Source: Thuidium tamariscinum (Eukaryota > Streptophyta > Bryopsida > Hypnales > Thuidiaceae). Taken from it: 64,000 bases of DNA. Below are positions 25,101 to 37,904 of the stretch, in pieces (the stretch's first letter is position 1; the number at the start of each line of letters is the position of its first letter). The notes beneath the pieces were generated by a model. It searched no databases and was not told the origin of the DNA. It worked only from the letters and a program-made list of their open reading frames with translations. The translations under genes and the position numbers were made by a program. Location: positions 13,295,067 to 13,359,066 of the forward strand of contig OX344758.2 in NCBI GenBank assembly GCA_947034885.2. The letters run 5' to 3'.

Positions 25101-25798
25101 CGGACGGTCCCAGCTAGCTTTCTCCCTGGGCTTGGTGGATGGATGGGTGGTAAGCTAGTAAGTTAAGTAAGTTACTTTGCATGCTGCAACTCCGGTCTGT
25201 CGATCGATCAGATTCAATCTCGATCAGCGTAATTTACTGAGAGTCACAGGATTTCAATCAGAGTCCATGCCACTATAATTGTACAATCCAATACTACCTG
25301 CATATCTATCTCTATCTATCTCTGATGCAACCCTACGGAGGAGCTTTTTAACTTAACGTAGCCTAGACTGATGATCCAATATATCGATCCTCCCCCAGCT
25401 AGTACTGTCAACCACGTTACGATATCGTCTGTGCTAGCTGATGATCCAGAGGTCGGCTGGTTCGAGATTTGTGCTGCAGATCATGGGCCTGGTCCATAGC
25501 TAGCTAGTAATATTCGATCTTCCCAAGCTGTACCTTGGATTTGGCTGTCAGGCTGTTCAACTTCCTTCTTTTTCAGAAAACGCCATGGCCAGCCTATCTA
25601 ATGAAAGCGCGGACTCCAAGGGCCGGAACATCAGAAAATAATCATGTGCAGGCTAAGATAAAGATGTTTTCTCTCTTGGGAATAACAAGGGATTATCAAT
25701 CCACGTCAACCCAGTTTTCGATTCGATCTCGATCTCATCCCAGTCGGTCGATCATCGGTGCAATTGGACCTCGCTCGCTCGCGCGCTCGATTGAGTAT
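22160..25798. other. GC-richer intergenic DNA downstream of the EPFL gene
   Basis: No exon recognised. Contains simple repeats: (GGTC)n at about 24148-24166 and (TCTA)n near 25305-25322, plus clusters of CTAGCTAG and GATCGATC. The plus-strand frame at 25535-26068 overlaps the EPFL exon in antisense and is treated as its shadow. Confidence 0.5.
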
Positions 25799-27410
25799 TT
25801 AGGGCATGAAAAACCTGTTGCCACATTTGCATCTCCAAGCCTCTGGGTAATACTCTTGTTGTGTCAACGAGCCGTGCGGCCCTCCCAGGGAAATGTGAAT
25901 TGGACTGCAAGGGACACAGGTTCCGCACTTGCCTGCGCAAGAAGGGGGAGCCGAACCGAGGAGCAACCGGTGTCCTTGGATCGGTTTCAGGCTTGCGGCT
26001 CCTTCAACGTTGCCCCGGATAATGTTGATGTGAGGGGGCGGCAAATCCTGCAACATACACAATCATGACAATGAATGTACTGTTGTTATCGAATGTTGAG
26101 CATCAGTGATCTTTCATTAATTCACCAGTGAAATCTTAAGCTTAAATCGCGTTGTAACTAGGTTCCGATGTATATGAGTCCGTTTTCAAGTGGAATCGGC
26201 ACTTAATTCCAACATTCCAATGCTAAGTTGCATCCATCTGGCAAATAAGATACAAGCGCTCATTGCATTCACTTCACCAAATCATTTCCTCCTGATTTAC
26301 AAAAGAAATATAGACTCCTTAAAAGTTTAGAGATTTTCTAATCTGTATCATTGCAACAATATATGACCAATCACTCCAACTGTAGCACCGTACACTAGGG
26401 GAACTCATGTCCTGTTCCAAAGTGAGTGTCGGACACCATCTTGACACACATGGGTTCCCTAAAAATTTACCATAGCAGAACAATCAATTAAATTAGTGAC
26501 CAATTTGAGACAAGTTGGATGAACTCCCAGGACATCATCAATTCCTCTTTCGATTAGCAAGCTGGAACCACGGGAACACCAGCACCTCGCAAGTCGCAAC
26601 GAGGCTGGAATGCTGGATCGATCAGCTTGCCAATTTGGACACACCTAAAAATTAATTCTGGGGTTCACTTCCATTGGAATCCAGCTTACCAGACTGAGTT
26701 TCATCCAGCAAATTTTCACATGAAACAGACCCCCCAACTGAAGGCAACCTGTTAATTTCATCGCAACTATCCATGACCGAGCACTCCAACTTCAATACAC
26801 TCGTGAGTGTCCACCCAATTTCACTCAAATTTGTCACTACAAATACCACAAGCACAAGAATATAAATATTTTAGTGACTGGTCAGTTCCAGCCAAGTCGG
26901 ATGGACGAGTGTCTGGTACCATGAAAGTACAAGATATTGGGCCAAGATATGTTTACCTGATAGTGGCGGCCACGTTTCCACGTTATCACTGCAAATTCCA
27001 TCTCTTGATCTGCAGTTAGGGCCGCAGCAGCAGTAGCAGCAGCAATGCTTAACTCGATTTGTGGCGTGGGTGTAAAGCTCGCAGCACTGACCGCTGGCGC
27101 AGCTGCTGAAACAAAGTCATGTATGGAAGAAACACAACAACGAAGTTACAATCCAATCCACACAACCCCACCGATCTCTCTCAGTACGTCACAGGCAAAG
27201 CAAGCAGGCGTCCTTACTTCAACCTCAAAACTTTGAAACTGCCTGAGACTGAAGCTGCTGTACGTGTAGACTGACGACGTACTCACCAGGAATATGTCGA
27301 CCAGCAACGGCAAGAAACGGCTGCACCATAGTCAGACTGAGAACCAACAGTCGGTAACTGAGAAGCCCGCTGAGAAGTGGCATTCTTGGAGGAAGACTAC
27401 TCCAAACCAT
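25799..27410 (-). CDS. EPFL-family secreted cysteine-rich peptide precursor (EPFL4-6/CHALLAH type)
   Basis: EPFL peptides are secreted ligands for ERECTA-family receptor kinases that shape stomatal spacing and organ growth. Exons on the minus strand are 27410-27287, 27105-26957 and 26047-25799. GT/AG ends and phases (1, 0) match, giving 173 residues. Residues 1-36 form a hydrophobic signal peptide ending AVA. Residues 37-121 are a variable, Ala-rich propeptide. The mature domain starts at GSAPPSC and carries six cysteines (128, 132, 135, 138, 164, 166) in GKCGTCVPCSPI and AWRCKCGNRFFMP. The NP-type end of the family is here MP. The pattern fits EPFL4-6 better than EPF1/2 or stomagen, which have eight or differently spaced cysteines. 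A further N-terminal exon cannot be excluded. Confidence 0.88.
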
Positions 27411-29805
27411 TCCTCGCGTCTCAGTCTCTGAAATTTCTTGCTCACTGAGTCCCACGATACCCTATGATCACAGAAGCTCCTAGTGAAGTGCAAACTACGC
27501 CACCGAAGCTAACTTAGCCCTGATTAATTCTCGAGGAACCCCACCAGGCTCCACTAATGAATACTAGCTAGCTGAGAATCAAATCGAATTGAATCTGCCA
27601 ATTCAAATCACTGTAAGGAGCTGAAGCCACTGGGCAGTACGTGGTTTCTCAATTTGGAAGATTGGTCCTCAGCTAGCTAAGATATATAGCTACCACACGA
27701 GGTTCCGTTCAAACACAGAAACGTGTTGCAATCGACACGGAGAGCAAGCTAAGCTTATCTTATAGCTAGAAAACTTAAGGTCGATGATAGTGGTTCCGTA
27801 GTTGCAAAAAGCAGTTGACGTCTACCTTAACTTAAAACAACACTCAGCTAAGCTTATGCAATAATAAGATACTCCCTTGAGCCTCCCTGCAGGCGGCTGA
27901 AGCTCCAGGGTCTTCATAGTTCTGCCCTAGCTAGCTAGACAGACCAGGCCAGGCCAGGCCAGGAGTCGCCTGGAGTACTCCAGTAGCGAGCTCTCAGTCA
28001 GTGCCGTCCTGCCTTTCATGCAATTCAGTGCAGCGTCTTGCTGCGCGCTCCAGCGCCACGTACTAACGTAAGTGAGACTGGAGTCGTCTGTGACTCTGTG
28101 TGTCTGTCTGTCTCTCTCCCTCCCTCCCTCTCTGGGTCTGTCTGTCTGTCGATCTCAATTGATGCAGGTGCCTGCAGGAACGTTTCCCTTATCACTAAGC
28201 TTAAGTTAAACTGCCCTCCACTCTCCGTCTCGCCAAGTTCCACCTTCGTCACGACTCACGACTCCCGCTGCTGTCAGTTGGCGCTCCTTGCGCAGCACCT
28301 GCAACTTAAGTACATTTCCAGACTCGATCGCCATTCACTTATTTGCATGGCAGGGGTAACATAACTTGACTGAAATCGATCTTGTGAAGTTGCAACCCAT
28401 AGCGCAATGCCACACCCAAGTTAGTTTAACCTAGACATATAAGCTTAATTACAATTCAAGCGTACGTAACTTAACTGATGATGTCAACTCACTCAGAACT
28501 TGTCTGCCTGATCGACTGTAAACTGTAAACGGAGAATTCCGTTTCATTTGTTTCAAAAAAATAAAAAATAAACTGGAAATAGTAAACCCTAGCTAGCTAG
28601 CTAGCTGGTGCTCCGTTTCCCAACGCAAGCAGGTGGTCCTTCTTTGGCATGCAGCAGCTGAGGTGATTAATTAAGTTATGTTAAGTTCAGAAGAACTGTC
28701 TGGTGAACCACTGTAAGCTTCGCTTGCTTCGGCTGTTTGGCATGTGCGGAAGGGACACGCAGGAACTGAAGCAAGTTGGGGTCCGGCCTTTCAGTCCGAC
28801 TGCGGTGGCAGGATTGGTGCAGATCGACAGTGAGAGTTTTTTTGCCTTGGGAGAAGGGGATGGCCGGTCCGCCAGGAGGAGCAGATTTCTGGCTCGTTGC
28901 AGGGATATGATTAATCAACTGAACTTCGTGAGAGGTCTGGTACTAACGTAAGGTAAATTCTCATCGAAAAAACAAAAAAAAGGTAAGAATCAGCTCAAGC
29001 TTCCCTCAACTTCACTGGCTGTAATGGGAAATGTTCCTGCAGCACTGGGAGCGTAAGTTAATTACGGAAAGTAGGAGGCATGGAAGCCTTGAATGAAAGC
29101 GGCGATCGAGGACAGGTTGAATCAGGTTCGACCTACTGGGGACAGTCTGACATCAGGGCAAAGGATGCCGCTTGTACCTGCGCTTTGCTTGGTGGCCTTG
29201 GACTGTACTATCCGTCCCTTTCCTTCTCCTGTTCCCTACGCCTTGGCCTTCATGGAGTTTCCCCTCCCCGGCCCGGCCCTTCCTTGTCTGTCGCTCCACA
29301 ACATTTTACTGCACTGGTTTTGATTAGCCATGATGCGTATGGAAGATCTGACTGACTGCTGCTTAATTAGGTTTTGTGGAGGTTAAATGTTTTCTGTAAG
29401 TGTTTGTGACTACAGAAATAAGTGCAGCATGCAGCTGGATGAAATGCCCAAGTTAGAGCATCTCCTGCAGCCAGATAACTTCAGTTACCCCAATCTCTTC
29501 TGTTTCATTTGTGCCCAAAGAAAAAATAAATAAAAAGGAAAAGGAAAACATTCTCTTTGGTTTTTGGATGACAAGCAATCAATTTTAGCATGTGTCAGTC
29601 TCTACCTTCACTTTAATACACTGAATTAGCCATATTTGAAGGAGTCACTAATCCCTCTACAATCTATATTTTTTTTAGGATTAGCAAGTCATCTTTATGA
29701 ATGATAGCTTACTTTATACTTTTGCAAGTTATGTAACTTGTCATTAGTTGAACATATATTTTAGTGAGTCATATTGTTGGAGATACAAGTGGCCATCACT
29801 TCTAA
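27411..29805. other. Upstream region of the EPFL gene
   Basis: No coding exon recognised. TATATA on the minus strand at 27683-27688 could be a TATA box about 275 bp before the ATG. Simple repeats include (GGCCA)n near 27948-27962, CTGT/CTCC runs at about 28098-28150, and (CTAG)n at about 28588-28605. The CTAGCTAG and AACTTAAG motifs scattered here are also frequent downstream of the gene. Confidence 0.45.
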
Positions 29806-30112
29806 GGGCCAGACTCCATCGGGCCCCGGAGATCCGATTATCGGAGCTCCGGGAAGGCTCCATCGAACACACGGTTGACCACTAGACCTCCGGCTCGGAC
29901 CTCCGGCCTCCGATGCGTGCAAAGCGGATTTGCAATCCTGGAGGTGCCGGAGGGTTGCCGGAGGCACTACACAACAAAAAAGGTCCGGCAGGGTGGCAAA
30001 GTGCAATGGAGGCACCCTGGAGGTCCAGCCACGACCTCCGGCCCCCTCCAGGAATCGGACCTCCGGCCCCCTCCAGGAATCGGACCTCCGGGTGCCCGAT
30101 GGAATCTGGCTC
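29806..30112. mobile_element. PIF/Harbinger-like MITE (Tourist type)
   Basis: The 307-bp GC-rich element is flanked by TAA on both sides (29803-29805 and 30113-30115). Terminal inverted repeats are GGGCCAGACTCCATCGGGC on the left and, read inward, GAGCCAGATTCCATCGGGC on the right. Similarity continues through CCGGAG-TCCGATT. A 3-bp TAA duplication with GGGCC-like ends is typical of PIF/Harbinger. Inside is a 25-bp direct repeat (GACCTCCGGCCCCCTCCAGG) near 30033-30082. No transposase, so non-autonomous. The clear ends suggest a relatively young copy. Confidence 0.8.
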
Positions 30113-31866
30113 TAAATTGGACACCTATTGGTATTCCAACTTTTTTTTTTTTTTTTTTTTTAACAAATGAAACAGAAATTTCATTGCAAGGGGCTAGTAT
30201 TCAAACTTCAAACTTTTGGGTTCAAGATACTAATCATATGAACATACAATGGATCCTTTCTAATTCAATAGGTCTAGGACTTGTTTGACACATTGGCTTA
30301 TATAAGTTTATTGGTTTACAAAAGCTCAAATTTAGTTGTAACTTTTGTAATGTAGGCCATTCTGGGACTAGTCTAGCTCATTAACTTACATGAGTTTTAT
30401 GGGTAATAGAGGTATTGTCACTTAGAGAGGTTCTACTATATTTAGTGATTAAATGGTCCTTAATTTATATCATTATGATAACTAGTAGACAAGTAGGCCT
30501 ATTACCATGCAAACTACCAATTTGAATATCTTTGGTCCAACTCAAAGAGTACATAAGTGTGCATAAGTTTCCATAAGCGTGCATTTGTTTCAAGAATCCA
30601 ACACAAATAAAGCTATAGTTTTTTCATTAAAATTGTAAATTTTGTAAACTTCTAAAGAAATTTGCCTTTACATTACCACTACAATAATAAAGATATAAAT
30701 GACTTGTCTACAATGACTACAAAGGATAACAATGTTTGCAAAATGATTGTTATGCACTCATTGTGGACAAGTCATTTATACTCTTGCCACTCTACATTTG
30801 TATAAAAATAAAGTCATTTTGTATTCACTCTTTTAGATATCTATTGGTATCTAAAGTAATGACCATTAAAGGATTGATAGGTTATGCCTTTTTAATATTA
30901 ATATTTTATTAGAAAATGAAAAAAATTGGATGTTTTTTCGACAAAATTGGGACTCAAAGTAGGATAATTAAACTAGGTAGCAAATAGAAATGGATTGGTC
31001 TACCTTAGCCAAGTCTTAATTTATTTAATTCTAATGTTAATTCCAAGTCTAAACTTGGTTGTTCTAAAAATTAAACCTACATTCCATAAGAAATTGCTCT
31101 TTTTGATCCTTGAAGGCCTATGAATTAGTGATTTGTTTTTAGATTGAGAAAAATAGAAATAACTCATAATTTATTTTTAAAAATCTAGAAGTGAATTAAG
31201 TAAAATTAGAGGTTCCTAATTCTTTTTATAAAGAATGAAGTAGAGCTATTCGATCTAGAAAATATAGTTGCATGCAATAATTATGTGCATTAATTTATGC
31301 ATTGAAATGTTTGCCAATCTCTATATATTTCATGGAAAACATGGGGAAAAAATTGCAAAAGATGTGTTGTTTTTGCATCTTGAAGAATATTGGTGGTATT
31401 TAGGGGCATACAACAAATACAAAGATGGCACAAGTGGGTAGGCAATTTCTACAAAGAAGGTTAACGTAAGAAATATGGTAGAAAATATAATTTTGTATAG
31501 CTCGTTGAGTGTTTCTCATATTAAATATGTATTTTCACACATAGGAGGTGTATTTTTAGTGTTGATTGCTTTGTATGATTTATAAAAGCAATATCTATTA
31601 AATCCAAAGGTCCTTGAAATAAACCTTTTTGTAAGGTTGCTAGTAATGCAAGCTTGTATTTGTGCACTTATCATATATTGACGTCAACAATATTGTATAC
31701 ATTGTCAAGAATTTGCAAACTTGCACAATAGCAACAATAAATTGTCTAAAGTTTTTGTACACCCATTGTCTATCACTCATTCTTCAATTTGGTACCATTA
31801 CCTTTTTGCACTAGGTCTCTTCAATTCTTAATAATCCTTCATTTGCTATAGATTTCATTAGAATGG
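30113..31866. other. AT-rich intergenic DNA with a long poly-T tract
   Basis: A run of about 22 T lies at 30140-30161, close to the preceding MITE. It could be the reverse A-tail of a retroposed sequence extending toward 30290. Nothing else recognised. Confidence 0.4.
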
Positions 31867-32440
31867 ATTTAAGAGCATTAGAAACCTACAAGTTATCTTA
31901 AATTCTTGAATTGTAGGAATGTGCCACATCAAAAGTTAGATGTGGTCAAGAGACTCATATGTTAAGAACTTAAAATTTTTTTTAATTTAAAAAAAATATT
32001 TTCTTAAAATTATTCTTAAAATATTTTTTGAAAAAAATAACAAATTTTTGAATTTATTCTTATTTTCATTTTTTTGAAAAAAAATTAATTTAAAAATTCA
32101 GACATTAGGAAAAATTTGAATCCTATAGAAGGCTATTAACTATTGTCTAATTTTTGGCCATAGTGCAATTACAGGAAAAAAAAATTAATATATCTTTTTA
32201 ATAATATAATTTAAAAAAAATTTAATTGCAAATCTAACATGGACACTAGTAGTGCCATGTCATTTCTATTTTTTCAATTAGTTTCTTTTTTGTCATTGCA
32301 TTGCTAGGGCAACAATCTTGTGGCCTTCTTCAAGATTCAAATTTTTCTTACTGCTAGCAAGTGGTTGGTCTACAACATTGGAAATAGTTGCAAGGAACAT
32401 CCTTGAAACAATCTCATAAAGGCCTTAAATCCTCTCTAAT
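31867..32440. mobile_element. Diverged member of the CATTAGAGGGGATTT-ended element family
   Basis: The left end (GCATTAGAAACCTACAAG, then GAATTGTAGGAATG and GTGCCACATC) and right end (AAGGCCTTAAATCCTCTCTAATG) match, loosely and in inverted form, the ends of the elements at 38129-38412 and 35983-36243. The middle is very A/T-rich. Boundaries are approximate. Confidence 0.4.
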
Positions 32441-34678
32441 GTTCTTATTCAATCCAAAACACCTCTAGGGCCTAGTTCCTTGAGGATCAAAATTCTAAAG
32501 ATGTATTATAAAATACAATACAGAAGAATAGTTCAATGATGACTCTCAAGCAATAGTTGCAAAATATGATCCACAAGTTACATCAACATGGTTAAATTAA
32601 CTAATACAAAAACCAATGTTTTTCAATAAAAATTTGAAGTTATTAATTAAAAAATTCCTTCTAAAATCGATTGTTATTGAATATTGGTAATTTACACAAT
32701 AATCTTTCTTTTCAAAATTCAAAATGTTAACTTCAAATTTAAATTATTTTTGAAGATTTAGATTTTACTTCTTTTTATTCAAGTAATGTTTGAGGGATAA
32801 TTTTTTGAATTGAAAAGATTACTTCTTGAAGCCAATACTACGAATACTTAATGAATAATACAATATTTTCAAATTAAAATCTTCAAAAGTTATACTATGC
32901 ACATGTTAAAAAAAATTCATATAAGAATCTTTACAAAAATGATGGATGAAAATATTTATTTTGAGTGTTTTAGAATGTATTTGCATTCAACTATCGTTCA
33001 AAATTTGAACTCCTAGTACTTTATACATCAAAAGATTAACACCAAATTTCTCTTCATCAAAAGAATAAATTGATTTCAACCATCTTAGCACCTTTGTATT
33101 TCAACATAATTCAATTTAGAACCTTTTATTGAATGTGTTATAAGAACTAGTTTAGCTTTACTACAGTACACCTTATTTGTTTGTTGACCAAGATTGTATT
33201 GTACACCAAGAATTTTATCCTTAAGGATATGGTTTAGGTTTGATTGTGTCTAAATTAGCTATTGAGCATTGCTCCTATTATCAAATGGTTTATTTTTTGA
33301 TTGGATCATTTTTTTGGAAGTCACAAGTATACTTAGAATTTTTTAAATTCCTCTTTGGACTTAATATAGTTAAATTGTGAATCTAATAATGCTAAAATAA
33401 ATGTATTTAGGGGCAACCTTGGGCTCTCTAAAATAGAAGCAATAGATTTTAGGCAAAAATCTTGAGGAGTCAATTTTAGAAAAGGGTCACAATTAGGTGC
33501 AATTCTTTCTAAGTTTTCATTGACAATGTAAATTCTTGCCTCTATTCCTCAAGAATTTTGTTAGTTGGTTAATGTGCCTTGTAAACTACATATATTTTTC
33601 TTTAATTAGGCTATTTTAGATCATTTTTATTTTTGGATCTTTTAGTCCACATAAGAATTCAAAAACTAATAGTTTCGTGTTGTATGGAAAAAAATAGTTG
33701 AAGTTGTTTAATTGATGCCTTTTCAATATAGAGGTTGAAATTACATTTAGAGAATGTTGTGTGTGTGTGTGTGTGTATATATAGACAAGATTAAAATCTA
33801 CCCACAAAATAGATTTTACATTACAAAAAATTATGTAAAAAAAAGATTTGAACTTAGAATTCTACCAATTTTGTACAATTCAAATTCTTGTCCAAATCTA
33901 TAAACAATGTCAATTTTTCAAATATTCATTTTAATAGATATTTGGAATTGTTTAAATCTATCATGTTTATAGATCTCATTGTGAGACTAGAATGTTTTTA
34001 AACAATTAACCACTTACACTATGTATTTCTCCTACCCACCCTCCTTTCAACGATTGTGATGGGACATTTGTTTCTTCTAAAAACTACCAAATTTGCTGAT
34101 AGAAAACACCACTTTAAAAAAAATAAAAAATATAATCAAACCAAAGTTTTAGTTGAAACAACATTTATTAAAATCTATAATTTTTTGGGTCAAAACCATT
34201 TTTTAAAAATGTCATTTTAGTATGTAGTTTCAACTAGAATTTGCACTATGGACCATTGTAGAGCAAGGTTGGTGGAAAATAATAGATGTTGGAATAGATG
34301 TTTAAAAATAGATGCCAAAATTTTAGGAATTTATTTTCAAGAAAAAAAAAAATTGTATGGTGAAAAAAGAATATTAGCAAATTTTTTTTAATTTTTAGCA
34401 ATTGCCAAAGGCTTTTTGTGAAAAATATAAGTATTTGGCAAAGAGGTATTGACCATGCCTTACACTTATGGCAGTGGGACTTCAATTGGATTCCCCACCC
34501 CATTCACTATCCTCTCAAAAAATGCAGCTACCCTAGTTTGCATTTGCCCCTCCTCCCTTCTCCCTCTTCAAAAATTTATAGGTTGTTAATAGTTTTAAGA
34601 AAAAAATGGTGACCTTCGAAATCACTACTATGTAAAGGGGCAGAAATGAGGGCACCTTCCATTGCAATTGAATGAGGT
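32441..34678. other. AT-rich intergenic DNA, nothing recognised
   Basis: Includes a (GT)n(TA)n microsatellite at about 33759-33782. No gene seen. Confidence 0.6.
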
Positions 34679-35246
34679 CTTAAAGGATTGTTGTCTTCTT
34701 GAGGGACAAAATGAATTTTGGATAGGTTCCTATGACTACAATTTTTGGTGAAACTTTTTGAAAGTTTCTTGTAAGAAAGAAAAATTGATTTACAATGTAG
34801 AAATGTAGTTTTTATTTCAATTGGTGCCTAAAAACAAAAGTTATAACACAAAAAGTCCAAAATTGAACCTGGTAGGCAACAAATTTTATTTTGCAAAAAG
34901 ACAAAATTAAAATTAAAATTTTTTTCTCCTAAAAGCATATATTTTTGTTTACACTTGAAGCTTTGATTCATTCTACATGGACTAGTAATGAGAAAGTTAC
35001 AAAAAATATTTTTTTCAAGGAGTTTTAGCATTTTCTTAAAAAAATAACTTTGATTGCTCATATCTATCAATCTACACAATCAAACTTCATGAAATTTTTA
35101 CCGCATGATCTCAAACAAGTTAAATACAAAATTTTGTTGTTAGATTCTAAAGAAATGTTTTTTTTAATTTTCATGGATGAATGCAATAGAAATAGCAATT
35201 TTGAGTGATTTTGATGGAAAAATGTCTTCAATTCTTTGAGGGTTAA
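34679..35246 (-). mobile_element. piggyBac-like element, internally deleted copy F
   Basis: Begins TTAAAGGATTGTTGTC, decayed from TTAACCCCTAAAGGA, with GAGGGAC and AATTTTGG-TAGG matching the right end of the family. It continues with TTTATTTCAATTGGTGCC and AAAAGTTAT. It ends TTTTGAGTGATTTTGATGG and CTTTGAGGGTTAA. At about 570 bp it has lost the middle of the 0.92-kb element. Orientation is the same as the copy at 42491. Confidence 0.6.
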
Positions 35247-35325
35247 GGTTGATGGCATTTGCTTCCAACAATCTGTCAATGAGTGATTGTGCATCTCCTA
35301 TAAATCCATTTTTTTCATTGGTCAC

Positions 35326-35482
35326 ATGAGATGAAATTTGAGGGCATTAGGAGACTGCGGGTTCTTGGACTGCGAGAACGCATTTTTTTATTAAAGCCGG
35401 CCTAACAGCAGACAACGGCATTGGGAGCCGTTTCAAGAACAGACCCGAAACCGCTTGTAACGCCCTCAGATTTCTTCTAATG
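35326..35482. mobile_element. ATTAGATGAAAT-ended MITE, short copy (157 bp)
   Basis: Ends ATGAGATGAAATTTGAGGGC with CCCTCAGATTTCTTCTAATG, an inverted pair. The interior has GGACTGCGAGAACGC, AGCCGGCCTAACAGCAGACA and CATTGGGAGCCGTTTC, shared with the copies at 35983 and 38129. It lacks the AT-rich middle. Confidence 0.7.
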
Positions 35483-35982
35483 AATTAAACCCTACTAGGA
35501 TGAGCATCAATCTATCCACTATTTTATGGCATTTGACTTATCACTTGATGCCAAAGTGTACTAGTTCCATTCTTTGCACACTCCCAATGAAACCACCGTT
35601 ATGTTTTTCCCTCGCGTCTCTTTGTGAAATCATTGTCAATCGTGTTCATAATTATACATTATTCTCATTGTTTTGAGCAGTTTCCTTTCGATCAGTCCGC
35701 AGGATTGCGGGGTGGTTGGGTGAACACCATGTTTCAATCTGTGATTGTCCATCATCCCAGGAAAGGCCAGTCAGTAAGTTAACACCTTTTGGGAGAATTC
35801 ATTTGGAAGAAGGAGGCTAGTACGACTTGGATCCTTTGCCATCCAATTCTGCTTCGTACATCACAATGGAATTCAACATGATCACTATTCCGTGAATTGA
35901 ACCCATAAATGACAATGTGGCCATTTTTTGGTTTATAAAATGACATGCACAGAATCTTTTTGTCTATAGGATAGAAATGCAC

Positions 35983-36243
35983 ATTAGATGAAATCTGAGG
36001 GCATTACAAGGCCGTTTCGGGTCCTACGTGGTCCTACGTGCTACTCGAATCTTATATGGTCGCGCCCCTGCCATGTAATTTATTTATTTTTTTCAAATTT
36101 ATTTTTGGACTCATTTTCATATTTCAGGACCCAAAATTTTTTTTTTTTTTTTTTGGGTTAAAAATCGGCCTGACAACGGAGAGCGGCATTGGGAGCTGTT
36201 TCGGGAACCTGCAGTCTCCTAATGCCCTCAAATTTCATCTAAT
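35983..36243. mobile_element. ATTAGATGAAAT-ended MITE (261 bp)
   Basis: Starts ATTAGATGAAATCTGAGGGC and ends with the inverse GCCCTCAAATTTCATCTAAT, a ~24-bp terminal inverted repeat. The interior includes a poly-T run of 18 and CGGCATTGGGAGCTGTTTCG. No clear target duplication is seen, so the superfamily is left open. Confidence 0.7.
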
Positions 36244-37227
36244 GACTAAGGGAGAGGCATCTAATGGCGTCCCTATACCCAATGCCGTCCGTTTCTATAG
36301 CACACAATCATTTCAGGCTATAAAATGTAGGTAGGCAATACATGGCTTATTTCTTTGACCTAAAACAATAAGCAATCTATAGTCCCGCTACATTTCTATT
36401 CTAGAATGAATGACTGATTTAGAAACAGACAACATTGGATACAGGGACGCCATTGGGTGCCTCTCCCTTATTCATCTTGGGAATTTTGTATGAAAAGGGG
36501 AGGTCTTGTACACTAGATTGACTTCTAACGAGTCCATTTAGAATTTCTTAAACCAACTATTCACGCAATGCTAAAAAAGATGATTTCATGATCACTATTG
36601 TAATTTGTTCTTTGAGTGTTAACTACAGTTTTAGCATCCTTAGTTGAGACTATATTGGTGTAGTGTGGGCTTCTTGGTGAGTCTCTAAAGCTAATAAAAG
36701 TGATCTACGATGTACCTCCTCACCAAGTCGAACAAAAGCAGTGGGATGGGGTGGCAAAGCCCCTTGAGAGTACAAGGCAAATAGGATTACAAAAGTTGCA
36801 AAGGGACCGTGAATTGTTAGGTCCCTCGAGGAAAATTACAAAAGAAAAAACACCACTCTTCTTCAAATCTCATCTAGACTAAAGCTTGTTTTTCTTTACT
36901 ATGAATTTGAGTTTTAATCTAAAACGAGATAGCCATACTTGTGTGAATCGTGGCTAACTACATAGCACTAATGACTTTGTTAATATAGAAAACAATTTTA
37001 TTGTATTTTGAACTACATCTATCCACCCATATTTGTCTTTAGAAGCAAGAAGGATCTCATCAAATCCTTAGGATGATCCTTAGGATGATCCTTATAAACG
37101 TATTTTTGAGTATCAAGCAATTCGACCTCCTCACCAAGCAAATGATACTCCAAACATTAATTATACTAATAGGATGTTGGTTGTTATAACTCTGTCATAA
37201 TAGCTAGACTAGATGACAACTAAAGAG
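36244..37227. other. Intergenic DNA, nothing recognised
   Basis: A short frame at 36700-36882 has no recognised domain. A small GATCCTTAG repeat lies near 37070-37095. Confidence 0.5.
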
Positions 37228-37338
37228 AGGGATGGAAGAATAGATGGTTACCATTAAGGTGGTTTCAACCCGACAAGCATGAAACATGCTTGTCAGGTTG
37301 AAACCACCTTAATGGTAACCATCTATTTTTCCATCCCT
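37228..37338. repeat. Near-perfect 54-bp-arm inverted repeat with a 3-nt loop
   Basis: The left arm 37228-37281 and right arm 37285-37338 are reverse complements except at two positions, 37238/37328 and 37271/37295, with AAA between. One of the two is a G-U wobble in a plus-strand transcript. It could be a foldback MITE, a hairpin-RNA source or an assembly/sequencing fold-back artefact. No terminal motif of a known superfamily is visible. Confidence 0.85.
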
Positions 37339-37904
37339 TTGTTCTCATGCACCTTTAAAGGTCATTGGAAGAGATGTTGTCTCTCTTGCAACCTCTTGTC
37401 TATTTTTTGAATGCTCATTGTATTGATTATGAGCATCAACAGGCTTTACGAATTCTGTGATTCATGAACTCTGACACCGGCTTTCTACAATCACAATGTC
37501 AGTTTGAAATGCAGTAGTAGAAAGAAAGAACAAAGTCCTTCTTCCACCCTTTGGCATCTTATAGGACCAATTGTTGCCATGATGTTGTTGACTAGTTGCA
37601 TGTAGAGTTTCTTTACTAACACAATAAATACATTGAGTTTGAAATGTGAGGGTGTTTGAATGTTGAGCCCATTGAAAGTAAATAATGTATTACTACATGT
37701 ATTGGGGCTATGTTTTGGTGACTACGTAGTTTGCGTATTGTTGCCAAGCAAATTGTGAGACCAAACTAAAGATGTTCTTAGTGATCAAGAGCAAACTTCT
37801 ATTCCCCCTAAAGATACTTGTTTCAAAAACATTGTTCATAGGTTGAATTTAACAAAATGAAGTGTTGGGATACATTTTTTTTTCCCTTTATCTTCTAGAA
37901 CCTT

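Noticed and set aside
25535-26068. 177-codon plus-strand frame
   Set aside because: It overlaps the EPFL cysteine exon in antisense, has no recognisable domain, and the minus strand gives a clear family match with proper splice sites.
30140-30290. Poly-T tract followed by a GGGTTCAAGAT motif, considered as a reverse SINE
   Set aside because: No A-box at the right distance and no target duplication visible; kept only as a poly-T note.
36700-36882. 60-codon frame considered as a transposon protein remnant
   Set aside because: Too short and without a recognisable motif; no terminal repeats around it.
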